DNA of 46,238 nucleotides from SpSt-1165 sp964391725 (GTDB taxonomy: Bacteria > Chloroflexota > Anaerolineae > Anaerolineales > Anaerolineaceae), in the NCBI GenBank assembly GCA_964391725.1, contig CAYMNB010000018.1:1-46238 (forward strand), written 5' to 3'. Both the position numbers and the translations under genes were made by a program. This document shows, one piece after another, positions 17,030-26,868 of the stretch (position 1 is its first letter; the number at the start of each line of letters is the position of its first letter). The notes under the pieces were generated by a model that was not told where the DNA came from, searched no databases, and saw only the letters and a program-made list of their open reading frames with translations.

Positions 17030-18755
17030 CGCACCTCAATTGGGCAAGCGCGTCCTGGTGCTGGGGGAGGACGATCGGAGTTCCTTGACGATCATCAGGT
17101 CGCTTGGGCGCAAAGGCATCGCCGTCCATGCGGGGTTCTGCTCCTCTGATAGCCTGACTTTGAGTTCACGCTACTTGGCAAAGGCCCATCGCCTGCCCGC
17201 CCTGGCGGAACCGGAGGATGAGGAGCCCTGGAAATGCGCGGTGCAAGACCTGATGGCGCAGGAGCGTTTTGACCTCGTCATCCCCAACCATGACGTGTTT
17301 GCGCTGGCGATGCAAAACGACCGCGAGAGATTCGAGGCCCTGGGTAGAGTCTACCTCCTCAATGACCGGGCCTTTGATGTCACGATCAACAAGCTGCGTA
17401 CCCAGGAGTTGGCGCAGGAGGTAGGGGTGCGCACGCCTCGTTCCATGTCCGTGCAGAGCCAGGATGCCGTGGCCGCGATCCTCGATAGCTTCCGTCTGCC
17501 GGTGGTTCTCAAGCCCCTGAGCTCGTTTTGCATGCAGTCCCCCGCAAGCAAGCGCCTCGTGCAGTGCGCCGGCACGGAGTCCGCGTTACGTCAGAGCCTG
17601 GCGTCCATGGTGCAGGACGGGCCGGTGCAGATCCAGGAGTACTTTGAAGGGGTCGGGGCCGGAGTAGAGTTGCTGGCCCAAAACGGCGAGGTTCTCACAG
17701 CACTGCAGCACGTCCGGGTCCACGAACGCTTCGCGGCGGGGAGCTCCTACCGCAAGACGGTGCCGCTGCGTGAGGACCTGCTTGAGGCCTCGACACGGCT
17801 GCTCAGGGCGCTTTACTACACCGGCGTTGCCATGGTAGAGTTCCGCTTGAACCCCACCAGCGGCGACTGGGTGCTCATTGAGATCAACGGCCGTTTCTGG
17901 GGCTCGCTGCCTTTGGCGGTGGCCGCCGGTGTTGATTTCCCGTACTACCTCTACCAGATGCTCCTGGGGCAGGCGCCCTGCTGCCCGACGAGCTATCGCA
18001 CGGGCCTGTATGGGCGACATCTGCGCAGTGATCTGGTGTGGTTGACCCGGGATTGGCATGTGCAACGGGCTCAGGGCCGCATTTGCGCCCCATCGATTCC
18101 GGGGGTAGTGGCAGAGATCCTCAACCCGTTGCTGGGGCGAGAGAAGATCGACACTCTCGTTGCGGATGATCCCCTTCCGGCGTTCCGGGATGCAGCCGAC
18201 ATGTGGCGGCGGCTGGCCACTCGCATCGAGGGTTTTGTCAATTCGCGCCTGGCCAGTTGCCCCGTTATCCGCCGGCTGCGCTTCCGCCGTGGATGGCGTC
18301 TGCTGCGGCAGGCCGAGCACATCGTCTTTGCCTGTAAGGGCAATATCTGCCGGAGTCCCTTCGCCGCCCACTATGCCCTCAAGGTATTGAAGGGCGTCCA
18401 GGTGAGTTCCTGTGGCCATTACCCACAAAGCGACCGCCGGTCTCCTGTGGAAGCCGTTACGGCGGCTCAGCGGCTGGGAATAGACCTCTCGTCCCACCGT
18501 TCCCGTGTGGCCGATGAGGCCCTGCTGGCGTCGGCCGACATCGTGATTGTGTTCGATGCAAGCAACCGGAGCCATCTGGCGGAGCTTTCACCTGGGTGCA
18601 GGGGCAAGCTCCGGCTGCTGGGCGAACTGGTGCCCGTCGGGCCGGTTGTTATCCCAGATCCTAACGGCAGTGATGTCGCGTGCTTCGAGGCGACCTATCG
18701 CGCCATCGCTCAAGCCATTGAGTGGATAGCGGAGCAGCGGCGAACAGACGGATAA
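17022..18755 (+). CDS. ATP-grasp domain fused to low-molecular-weight protein tyrosine phosphatase
   Basis: Two-domain protein of about 577 residues. Residues 1-350 form an ATP-grasp ligase. It opens KRVLVLGEDDRSSLTIIRSL, has VVLKPLSSF (ATP lysine), QEYFEGVGAGVELL, and MVEFRLNPTSGDWVLIEINGRFWGS (metal ligands). Residues about 430-577 form a LMW phosphatase with the CX5R loop in VFACKGNICRSP and a downstream general-acid DP in IPDPNGSDVACF. LMW phosphatases (Wzb) normally dephosphorylate the Wzc tyrosine tail. The ATP-grasp partner may ligate an amino acid or similar group to a sugar acid. The fusion would couple modification and phosphatase control; this is inference. GTG 17022 overlaps the upstream stop; GTG 16995 is an alternative. 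Confidence 0.85.
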   Translation: MDSAPQLGKRVLVLGEDDRSSLTIIRSLGRKGIAVHAGFCSSDSLTLSSRYLAKAHRLPALAEPEDEEPWKCAVQDLMAQERFDLVIPNHDVFALAMQNDRERFEALGRVYLLNDRAFDVTINKLRTQELAQEVGVRTPRSMSVQSQDAVAAILDSFRLPVVLKPLSSFCMQSPASKRLVQCAGTESALRQSLASMVQDGPVQIQEYFEGVGAGVELLAQNGEVLTALQHVRVHERFAAGSSYRKTVPLREDLLEASTRLLRALYYTGVAMVEFRLNPTSGDWVLIEINGRFWGSLPLAVAAGVDFPYYLYQMLLGQAPCCPTSYRTGLYGRHLRSDLVWLTRDWHVQRAQGRICAPSIPGVVAEILNPLLGREKIDTLVADDPLPAFRDAADMWRRLATRIEGFVNSRLASCPVIRRLRFRRGWRLLRQAEHIVFACKGNICRSPFAAHYALKVLKGVQVSSCGHYPQSDRRSPVEAVTAAQRLGIDLSSHRSRVADEALLASADIVIVFDASNRSHLAELSPGCRGKLRLLGELVPVGPVVIPDPNGSDVACFEATYRAIAQAIEWIAEQRRTDG

Positions 18756-18812
18756 AGAGCCGTTCCGGTGCAGCTTTCCGCTCCCCACAGACAGCAGGCC
18801 AGGAGATCTTCT

Positions 18813-21509
18813 ATGCCCCCTTGGGAGGACCAGCAGATCGTCTCGATCATTCTCGCCGGCGGGCGCGGCATACGTATGCGCTGCGATACCAAGCACAAGG
18901 TGTGCTTCGAGGTCGGCGGCGTCCCGGTGATTTTGCGAGCCTTGCAGACATACAAGCAGTGTGGGATCGATCACAACATCATTGTGGTGGGCGCACTGGG
19001 CGAACAGGTGCTACATACTGTCGGGGGCCGGGTGCCAGACGTCACCTTTGCCTATCAGCCGGAGCCCCGGGGCACCGGGAACGCCACCCGTTGCGGTGCC
19101 CAGGTCCTGCAGGACGTGGGGTACGACGGCCTGATCCTGGTAGTTGTGGGAGACCGGCTTATCGCCCCGCATGTGGTGCATCGCCTGCTTGCGGCACATC
19201 GCGATACGAATAGTGATGTGGTGTTTCTTGTGGCCCGCAAGGCCGATTACCCCAATGCGGGCCGCGTGGTATTCGATGGCGACGGCAATGCCGTCGCCGT
19301 AGTCGAGACCAGCGAGATCGCGCTGTCGAACCTGATCGGCGACATCGACGGACTGTTGGCCCAGCACGGGGACAGCGTGCCCGCCGGCGAAGTGCTGGCC
19401 TCCATCCGGAAACGCTTTCCGATTGAGGCGAAGGCCCGCAAGGCCTGCGGCGAACTGTACACGTGGGCATCCAGCGATGAGAGCTTGGACAGCCAATGTG
19501 TGGCGCGTTTCCTGGAGCCTCTACGGGAGAGAGCCTCCATCACTGTGTGGATAGATGGGTCTCCCCGGACGGTCCGCGCAGCGGAGGTCGAGCAGACATC
19601 CGATCTCGTCAATATTTCCACTTATCTATTCCGTGCTCCCGCCCTTTACAAAGCATTATCCCTTCTTCGCGCTGATAATGCACAAGAAGAGGAGTTCATG
19701 ACGGACTGCATTGCGTCTCTCGGGTCGATCCGGGATGAAGGCAATAGGCCCGCCTATAAGATCACCGACGTCTGCCTGGAGCACCCCGATGATTCCATGG
19801 CATTCAATACCCCGGAGGAGCTTGCGGAGATCGAGCGCAAGATGCGCCTGGAGCGTCCCGGGGAGGATGACCTCGGCAGCGAAGCCGCGACCAATGGCAT
19901 GTTGAGGCCCGCCCAGCAGTGGCGGCATCTGTTCGCGAGCAATAGCCCGGAGATCGCTGCGTTCATGGATGAGACGTACGGTGCGGTGCCGGATCTGCAA
20001 GCTGAGAAACGCCGGGCGTTTCTCACGGCCCTAGACGCGTTCATCCGCGAGTATGGCCCGGACCGCAGCGTGCTGATCGTGCGTTCTCCCGGGCGTGTCA
20101 ACCTCATGGGGCGTCATGTTGACCATCGCGGTGGGAACACCAACGTGATCGCCATCAGTGATGAGATCATCATGGTGGCTTCACCACGTGAGGATGACTA
20201 CATCACATTGGTCAACACCCAGGAGGAGCTGTTCGAGCGCCGCCAGTTCTCGATCTCTCAGGACATTGCCGACCTTGATTGGTCTGACTGGCTCACGTGC
20301 ATCAATAGCCCCAAGACATTGGCGTTGGTGAGCGGAGGAGATTGGGCGAACTACGTGCGGGCCGCCGCTCTCCGCCTGCAAGAGCGTTTCCGCCGGCATC
20401 CCCTTCGCGGCGCCGATGTCATCACCCACGGCACGATACCGATTGGGTCGGGGCTCAGCTCATCATCGGCATCGGTCGTTGGGGCCGCCGAGATACTCGT
20501 TGCCGTCAATGGTCTCCCTGTCAAGCCCAGCATTCTGGTTGACTTGTGCGGTGAGGGCGAGTGGTTTGTGGGAACTCGCGGCGGGGCGACCGACCATGCC
20601 GCCATCAAGTTTGGGAAGCGTGGCTCCGTAGGGCATGTAGGCTTCTTTCCCTTTGAGATCCACGAGTTCTTGCCGTTCTTCCGTGATTACTCCGTCGTGG
20701 TCTGCAATTCAGGGGTTCAGGCCAGGAAGAGCGAGCATGCCAGAACCACCTTCAATGAGAAGGTCCTCGGGTATGTGACGGCCGAGATCATCTTCAAGCA
20801 GTTGATGACGGCCTTCACATCGTCCGTCCACCATTTGCGGGACATCACCTGCGAGAATCTGGGAATTGACCTGATGGAGCTGTACCAGGTCCTCAAACAG
20901 ATCCCTCTCTCGCTGACCCGCGAACGGCTCTTTTCTGAGTATGGCCCCTTCAGCCCGGATGATTCCCGCAAGCTGCGCAACTTGCTTGCGACGCTGGAAG
21001 AAGATGACGGGTCCTTCGACGTGCGAGGGGTGATGCTATACGGTCTGGCGGAGATCGACCGGGCCAAGCGCTGCATCGAGTTCCTGCGCGCCGGCGACCC
21101 TAAGGGTTTCGGCGAGCTATGCTACACTTCTCATGATGGCGACCGCGTGGTGTGCCACGATGATAGCTTCGCCCAGGTGCCCTGGAACTACGAGGTCGAT
21201 GATGAGTACCTCGATGGCTTGATCGCCGACCTGCGAAGTGGCGACAGGGCCCGTATTGCCCGCGCCCAGCTCCATCTGCAGCCTGGGAAGTACAGTTGTA
21301 GCACTCCGGAGATCGACCTGATTGTCGACGTTGCCAGACGCCAGGAGGGCGTCGTGGGGGCCCAGCTCGCGGGGGCCGGGCTGGGTGGATGCGCGATCAT
21401 CCTGGTCCGCGACGAGGGCTGCAGGAGCATCATCGAGGCCCTCGCGGAGCACGGCTTCGAGGCGAAACAGTATTTCCCGGTAGAGGGTGCCGGAATCATC
21501 AAGGTCTGA
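18813..21509 (+). CDS. Bifunctional nucleotidyltransferase / galactokinase-like GHMP kinase
   Basis: Fusion of two consecutive steps of sugar activation. Residues about 8-330 are a GlmU/RfbA-type nucleotidyltransferase (SIILAGGRGIRMR, TKHKVCFEVGG, QPEPRGTGNATRCG, VVVGDRLI). Residues about 400-898 are a galactokinase-type GHMP kinase: VRSPGRVNLMGRHVDHRGG (about 421-439), PIGSGLSSSSASVV (about 541) and AGAGLGGCAIILV (about 853). The kinase would make a sugar-1-phosphate and the transferase an NDP-sugar, as in bifunctional fucokinase/pyrophosphorylases but in the opposite domain order to plant FKGP. Galactose is suggested by the signature, not proven. Start ATG 18813 has AGGAG 7 nt upstream; the frame is open to 18768. 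Confidence 0.87.
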   Translation: MPPWEDQQIVSIILAGGRGIRMRCDTKHKVCFEVGGVPVILRALQTYKQCGIDHNIIVVGALGEQVLHTVGGRVPDVTFAYQPEPRGTGNATRCGAQVLQDVGYDGLILVVVGDRLIAPHVVHRLLAAHRDTNSDVVFLVARKADYPNAGRVVFDGDGNAVAVVETSEIALSNLIGDIDGLLAQHGDSVPAGEVLASIRKRFPIEAKARKACGELYTWASSDESLDSQCVARFLEPLRERASITVWIDGSPRTVRAAEVEQTSDLVNISTYLFRAPALYKALSLLRADNAQEEEFMTDCIASLGSIRDEGNRPAYKITDVCLEHPDDSMAFNTPEELAEIERKMRLERPGEDDLGSEAATNGMLRPAQQWRHLFASNSPEIAAFMDETYGAVPDLQAEKRRAFLTALDAFIREYGPDRSVLIVRSPGRVNLMGRHVDHRGGNTNVIAISDEIIMVASPREDDYITLVNTQEELFERRQFSISQDIADLDWSDWLTCINSPKTLALVSGGDWANYVRAAALRLQERFRRHPLRGADVITHGTIPIGSGLSSSSASVVGAAEILVAVNGLPVKPSILVDLCGEGEWFVGTRGGATDHAAIKFGKRGSVGHVGFFPFEIHEFLPFFRDYSVVVCNSGVQARKSEHARTTFNEKVLGYVTAEIIFKQLMTAFTSSVHHLRDITCENLGIDLMELYQVLKQIPLSLTRERLFSEYGPFSPDDSRKLRNLLATLEEDDGSFDVRGVMLYGLAEIDRAKRCIEFLRAGDPKGFGELCYTSHDGDRVVCHDDSFAQVPWNYEVDDEYLDGLIADLRSGDRARIARAQLHLQPGKYSCSTPEIDLIVDVARRQEGVVGAQLAGAGLGGCAIILVRDEGCRSIIEALAEHGFEAKQYFPVEGAGIIKV

Positions 21510-21686
21510 GACCAAAGGCTTGGCGGGCCATGCACACATCCCAGGCGGATGGTACCAGGGCCAGATGCCGGCAGGCTTTTACTGCTGCAAGTACCCCAGA
21601 TGCAGTTCCCGGGGAAAAGGATTCCTGCATCGAGACCCGTAGGCGATGCAAACGAGCGGGTAGCTCGTGCAGACTCAGGAGGCCGA

Positions 21687-22634
21687 ATGTCCACTTATCT
21701 CGTGACTGGAGGAGCCGGCTTCATCGGCTCGAACATCGTGCGTGAACTGCTTTCTCGCGGCGACGAGGTACGCGCCATAGATAACTTCGCCACGGGACGG
21801 CGCGAGAATGTCCGGGACATCGTCGATCAAGTCCACTTCCTGGAAGAAGACATCCGCGATCTGGACCGCATTCAGCCATTCTTTGAGGGGGTCGACTATG
21901 TCCTCCACCAGGCCGCTATCCCCTCGGTGCCGCGCTCGGTTGCCGATCCGGTCACAACGACAGATGTGAACGTCAATGGGACGCTGAACGTTCTGATCGC
22001 CGCACGGGATGCGGGAGTGAAGCGGGTGGTGATGGCCTCCTCGTCCTCCATCTATGGTGCCAATCCCCAGTTGCCCAAGATCGAGAGTATGCGTCCCTTG
22101 CCGATGTCGCCCTATGCGGCCTCGAAGCTTGCCAATGAGGCCTATGCTTCCGCGTTTACCAACGTATACGGCCTCCAGACCGTCTGTCTGCGCTATTTCA
22201 ACGTGTTTGGTCCCCGCCAGGACCCCCAGTCCCAGTACGCGGCCGTGATCCCTCTGTTCGCCACGACGATGCTTCAGGGGCAACGCCCCACCATCTACGG
22301 GGATGGGGAGCAATCACGGGACTTCACCCACGTCTCGAACGTGATCCAGGCCAATCTCAAGGCCGCGGAGGCCGCCGGGGGAGCCGGGCAAGCCTTCAAC
22401 GTTGCCTGCGGGGACAGCGTGAGCCTCAATCAGCTTGTGCGGCTGATCAATGAGATCATCGGCAGTGACATAGAGCCGGTCTATGCCGAGGCCCGTATAG
22501 GGGATGTGAAGCATTCGCTCGCGGACATCTCGGCGGTGCGCACCACATTCGGCTATGAACCACAGGTAGATTTCAGGGATGGGCTGAAAACGGTGCTGGA
22601 GTGGTACAAGCAGGCACTGGACAGCAAGCCATGA
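21687..22634 (+). CDS. NAD-dependent UDP-sugar 4-epimerase (GalE/WbpP-like)
   Basis: Extended SDR of 315 residues that probably interconverts UDP-glucose/galactose or the N-acetyl forms. GGAGFIG at residues 8-14, DNFATGRRENV, VLHQAAIPSVPRSV, ASSSSIYG, catalytic SPYAASK, YFNVFGPRQDP and GDGEQSRDFTHV are all canonical for bacterial UDP-GlcNAc/Glc 4-epimerases. ATG 21687 follows AGGAGG by 4 nt. It lies 177 bp after the kinase/nucleotidyltransferase fusion, whose product it could use. Confidence 0.87.
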   Translation: MSTYLVTGGAGFIGSNIVRELLSRGDEVRAIDNFATGRRENVRDIVDQVHFLEEDIRDLDRIQPFFEGVDYVLHQAAIPSVPRSVADPVTTTDVNVNGTLNVLIAARDAGVKRVVMASSSSIYGANPQLPKIESMRPLPMSPYAASKLANEAYASAFTNVYGLQTVCLRYFNVFGPRQDPQSQYAAVIPLFATTMLQGQRPTIYGDGEQSRDFTHVSNVIQANLKAAEAAGGAGQAFNVACGDSVSLNQLVRLINEIIGSDIEPVYAEARIGDVKHSLADISAVRTTFGYEPQVDFRDGLKTVLEWYKQALDSKP

Positions 22635-23448
22635 CGCTATGTAGCGCCTACACGGCGGTTGGCGGAGGTTTTGGCTCAGGAAACGGACCCGCGATCTTGC
22701 GATAGCCCTCCCGGGGCTGCTTGTCACCCTGCCTTTGCTGATGCTGACCGGGCCACCTGTGCACCGCGAGAGCAACCGCGGCGATCGGTACCCACCCTCA
22801 AGAGGGCTCGTGCGACGGCTCACCGAACGGTTCCGGCAACGTTAGGGCAAGGCCTGCCTCCCCGGATGCCGCATGGCGCCGGCCCGACGAGACCGGGGCG
22901 GTCTTCATTTTGCCCCGGGGCAGCACCCGGCACCCACGCCGCCATACGTTTCGACGGGCCGTAGAGCCGAGTGGTGCTGCGAAGAAGCCAATGGGCATTT
23001 GGACAGGGCTAAGTACCCGGGTCGCTCCCGGCGGGACGCACTATCCCATGGATCCAGTCATGCGGGCCTACCGTCCAGCGATGCACACGATGCTCGGCCC
23101 CCAAAAGGCACACCGCCTCGCCCTACCCCTGGCACGCCCGATCCTGCAGCAGCCCCGCGCCCTGCCAGATACTGCCCCACAACTGTGGCATTCAGCCCGC
23201 GGCCTACGCCCACCACAACCGGGCCCAAGCATCGCACCATACAGGGGCCCCCAATGGGCCGGCGCAGCTCCGCTCCAAACCGACGAGCACGCCATGGAGA
23301 TTCGCCCCGGAGCGGTGCCCCGGCCAGGCGGGTATCCCGCAGGGCGGGGCGCTCACGAACGGCGGGATTGCGGCCCCGGAACCGGCCGCAAACGTGCCCC
23401 ATTGCTACGTTCTCAAGGTGTATCCCTTGGAATGAGGATGATACCAGG
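22635..23448. other. Long untranslated leader before the SLBB export gene
   Basis: 814 bp without a convincing gene. The export-protein frame is open upstream to 22873, but that part is proline/arginine-rich and unlike a protein N-terminus, while a proper signal peptide begins at 23449. A hairpin CCGGGGC (22893-22899) with GCCCCGG (22912-22918) could end the upstream transcript, but there is no T-tract. I could not match the region to a known riboswitch. Confidence 0.4.
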
Positions 23449-26400
23449 ATGCATATCTTGCTCATTGCCGTTTCATTAGCCGCAGCGATGCCGGCCGCGT
23501 TGGCGCAGGGGGACGCGCCGGACGCTTACCTGTTGCGTCCCATGGACCATATCGCCATCATGGTCTGGGATGAGCCGGCGTTCTCGATGCCGGAGGTACA
23601 GATTCGCCCTGACGGCAAGATCACCCACTCGTTCTTGGGCGACGTATCCGCCGCCGGCAAGACTCCCGAGCAGCTTTCCAGAGAGATCGCGCGGCTGCTC
23701 CGGAAGGAACTGCGCAATCCCCTGGTGACGGTCTCTGTCATCGATTTCATGACGAACCAGGTGTTCGTCACCGGTGCTGTCAAGGAGCCTGGGGCGTTCA
23801 GCGTTGCCAACCCTCTGACAGTTAGCCAGGCGGTGGCCAAAGCGGGCGGGGTCTTGCCCAGTGCGGACCTCAGCAAGGCGGTAGTCATCTATCGGGACGG
23901 CAAGCGAGAGGAGCTAGACCTCGAGGCCGAGCTGACAGGTGCCCGGGGATCTGGTCGGCCGTATCTACGCGGAGGGGCAACGCTCTTCGTCTACGAACGC
24001 AGGGCCGAGGTCGTCGCGGTCCTTGGGGCCGTCCACAAACCCGGCATGTTCGACATTGCACCTGAGGGCCTCCGCCTGTCAGATGCCATTGCTCTGGCCG
24101 ATGGACTTGTCCAGACCGCCGAGGCGCAGGAATCGCGGCTCACCAGGCGCGATGGGACTGTGGTCACTGTCGATATCGCGCAGGTCTGCGCCAACCCCGG
24201 TGATCCGGCCAATGTCGCGATGAAGCATGGGGATGCGCTGTACATCCCCACCGCAATTCCGCGGACATTCTCGATCCTGGGCCAAGTGGCCGCACCCAGC
24301 GTGCAGCCGATGGTTAGGGGAAAGGTCTACCGCCTTTCAGACGGCATCGCCCTGGCGGGCGGTATGACACCGGCTGCCGATCAGGCCGCCGCGCGACTAT
24401 TGCGAGCAGACGGCTCCGTCACCGAGGTGGATCTCACGCCGGTCTTGAAGGGTGTCGGCCCCGCCCAGGACATAGAATTGCAGCCTGGGGACACTGTGTT
24501 TATCCCTCAGCTTCCGACATATGTCGTGCTGGGCTCCGTGAACAGGCCGGGGGGCTATCCCTTGGTTCCAAACACTCGCATCTCGGACGCCATCGCAGCG
24601 GCAGGGGGGCTTTCCCTGGATCCGCCAAGCACCGAGGCCTCCGTCATTCACGCCGACGGCACCTCCGCGGATGTAGACATCAACCAGGTACTGGGCACTC
24701 GAGACCCCGGTGCCAACCGCCTCATGGCGCCCAACGACACGCTTGTTGTCAGAGCGCGGAAGGAACCTCGAGTGGCGATTCTTGGAGCCGTGGCGAACCC
24801 CGGCTCCTATCCCTTGCAGGCGATGCCCCGTGTGGCCGATGCTCTCGCTACAGCGGCCTGCATGGACACCGCGGGAAGTACGGCGGCCCTATGGCGCGCC
24901 GACGGCTCCACCATCACCCTCACACTGTCAAAACGCAGTGACCTGGACATCGAGCTTGCGGACGGAGACATCATTGCCGTGGAGCAAGCTCGGTACGTCA
25001 CCGTTCTGGGTTCGGTGACCACTCCGCAGCGCCTCCTATGGACTGAGGGGCAACGCATCGCCGACGTGCTCGCGCAGGCCGGCGGGCTCAAGGAACGCCT
25101 CAACCTGCTGAAAGCGACGTTGCTGCGATCCAATAGCACGGTGGTTGAGGTTGACTTGGAAAGTATCCTGGAACGCAAGGACCCGGCGGCCAACATACTT
25201 GTAGAAGGCGGCGACACTTTCATCGTCAGTGCTATGCCGCAACGGTTTGTTGCCGTCCTGGGGTCCGTTAACGCTCCCGGCTATTACCCCATCCAAGGCA
25301 AGGAAAGCATCGCCGTCCTCCTGGCACGAGCCGGGGGTGTCTTCCCCGAATCGAGTGCCTCTTGGCTGACCTTGATGCGCCCTGATGGGAGTTCCACCCG
25401 CTTCAACCTAGGCGAGCTTCTTGACGGCTCAGCGGCGATGAGCAGCCCAGAGGTTGAGGATGGCTCGATCCTGGTAGTTGAGGCGGCCTCGGATATTGCC
25501 GTCATCGGTGCCGTTACCAAACCCGGCATCTACCCCTCCGGCCCCGACACACGCATTGCAACGCTGATTGCTCAAGCCGGCCCCCTCATGCCGACGGCTG
25601 ATACTCATGCGGCCGTTGTGGTCCATCCTGATGGGACCCGGACGATGGTTGATCTGACGCAGATACTGTCGGGGAATACCGCGGCTACGTCTGCCCTTCT
25701 GACTGCAGGCGATGTGCTGGTCATTCCTGAACTAGTACCGATCATGGTCGTCGGCGCGGTCACCGCGCCGGGGCCATTCAGTCTTCCACAGGGAGCCGGA
25801 GTATCGGAGCTTCTTTTGCGCGCCGGTGGTACGCGGGCCAGCGCGGATCTGCGCCGCGTTACGGTCATTCACCAGGACGGTAGCCGGACAACTGTAGACA
25901 CCCACCTGGTCACCGCAGAATCGGCCAACGAGGCCGCTGTCCACGTGCAGCCCGGTGACGTCGTGTTTGTGCCCGAGAAGGACTGCACCATCGCGGTTAT
26001 CGGTGATGTGAAGGCTCCAGGCGTACAGCGGGTCTTTCCCGGAGCCACCATCACCGATGCCTTGGCCGCAGCCAACGGAACGCTGCCCAACGTCACTATC
26101 GCGGCGTGTAGTATCTTACGGGGGACCGACTTCATCAGCGTGGACGTGCGCGCCCTCCTGCAAGACAAGCAGGCGAGCGCCAATGTGCCCGTGATGGACG
26201 GGGATACCATTATCTTCGAGGCCGAAGCCCAACTCAACGTAGCCGTACTAGGTGCCGTGAGATCACCCCGGCTGTGCCGCCTGCCGGCGGGCAGTCGCCT
26301 CTCCATGGCACTGGCAGAGACACAGGGGTTCACCGACGATGCGGACCAACAGAAGGTCCAGCTCATCCGCGGGGGTACACAGGAGCTGTTCGACTTCTCA

Positions 26401-26817
26401 GCCTTTGCTCGGAACGCGGACCTGCCCGACGACCCTCTCCTGGAGACCGGGGACCTCGTGGTTGTGCCCGAATCCCAGCGCTATGTCACTGTGCTCGGGG
26501 TCGTCAAGAATCAGGGGGTCTACCGTTTCGACCCCGGAGATACCGTTATGGACGCCGTGGCGCGCCTTGCAGGCGGATGGCTCGAGAAGCAGTCGGCGGC
26601 CAATCGCACCGTTCTTTCTCGTCGCCTGGGCGACGAGATCGGAGTGACACAGGTAGACCTGCTGGCCATCGCCAAGGGCGCGAGTAAGGAGCGTAATCCG
26701 CAGGTTCAAAACGGTGATATCATCTACGTTCCCACAGTCTCTCAGCATACCTTGAAAGGCATCCTGGACGTCTTGTTCCCGGTAGCCAGCGTGACTCGCC
26801 TATTCGGGCTGGACTAG
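23449..26817 (+). CDS. Outer-membrane polysaccharide export protein with 12 SLBB repeats
   Basis: Secreted protein of 1122 residues of the Poly_export/Wza family, forming or gating the EPS exit channel. A signal peptide (MHILLIAVSLAAAMPAALA) is followed by the Poly_export domain (about 27-100: LLRPMDHIAIMVWDEPAF, IRPDGKITHSFLGDV). Then come 12 SLBB units of 80-90 residues, each starting with a V-x-GxVxxPGxY-like strand and ending with DGTxxxVDL-like strands. The first is at about 102 (VFVTGAVKEPGAF) and the last at about 1011 (YVTVLGVVKNQGVY). Wza itself has two. No lipobox Cys is seen. The C-terminal LKGILDVLFPVASVTRLFGL is hydrophobic and may anchor it. The repeats could form a long periplasmic tube or bind polysaccharide. 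Confidence 0.9.
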   Translation: MHILLIAVSLAAAMPAALAQGDAPDAYLLRPMDHIAIMVWDEPAFSMPEVQIRPDGKITHSFLGDVSAAGKTPEQLSREIARLLRKELRNPLVTVSVIDFMTNQVFVTGAVKEPGAFSVANPLTVSQAVAKAGGVLPSADLSKAVVIYRDGKREELDLEAELTGARGSGRPYLRGGATLFVYERRAEVVAVLGAVHKPGMFDIAPEGLRLSDAIALADGLVQTAEAQESRLTRRDGTVVTVDIAQVCANPGDPANVAMKHGDALYIPTAIPRTFSILGQVAAPSVQPMVRGKVYRLSDGIALAGGMTPAADQAAARLLRADGSVTEVDLTPVLKGVGPAQDIELQPGDTVFIPQLPTYVVLGSVNRPGGYPLVPNTRISDAIAAAGGLSLDPPSTEASVIHADGTSADVDINQVLGTRDPGANRLMAPNDTLVVRARKEPRVAILGAVANPGSYPLQAMPRVADALATAACMDTAGSTAALWRADGSTITLTLSKRSDLDIELADGDIIAVEQARYVTVLGSVTTPQRLLWTEGQRIADVLAQAGGLKERLNLLKATLLRSNSTVVEVDLESILERKDPAANILVEGGDTFIVSAMPQRFVAVLGSVNAPGYYPIQGKESIAVLLARAGGVFPESSASWLTLMRPDGSSTRFNLGELLDGSAAMSSPEVEDGSILVVEAASDIAVIGAVTKPGIYPSGPDTRIATLIAQAGPLMPTADTHAAVVVHPDGTRTMVDLTQILSGNTAATSALLTAGDVLVIPELVPIMVVGAVTAPGPFSLPQGAGVSELLLRAGGTRASADLRRVTVIHQDGSRTTVDTHLVTAESANEAAVHVQPGDVVFVPEKDCTIAVIGDVKAPGVQRVFPGATITDALAAANGTLPNVTIAACSILRGTDFISVDVRALLQDKQASANVPVMDGDTIIFEAEAQLNVAVLGAVRSPRLCRLPAGSRLSMALAETQGFTDDADQQKVQLIRGGTQELFDFSAFARNADLPDDPLLETGDLVVVPESQRYVTVLGVVKNQGVYRFDPGDTVMDAVARLAGGWLEKQSAANRTVLSRRLGDEIGVTQVDLLAIAKGASKERNPQVQNGDIIYVPTVSQHTLKGILDVLFPVASVTRLFGLD

Positions 26818-26868
26818 CGGCGGCGCCGCACGGATGGAAAAGGTGACTGCTGCAGGGCGCCGACGCCC

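Noticed and set aside
22635..23448. Cyclic-di-GMP or other riboswitch upstream of the SLBB gene
   Set aside because: The conserved GEMM-type motifs were not found; only a GC-rich hairpin without function signs.
22873..23448. N-terminal extension of the SLBB protein
   Set aside because: The 192 extra residues are Pro/Arg-rich and non-protein-like; a clean signal peptide starts at 23449.
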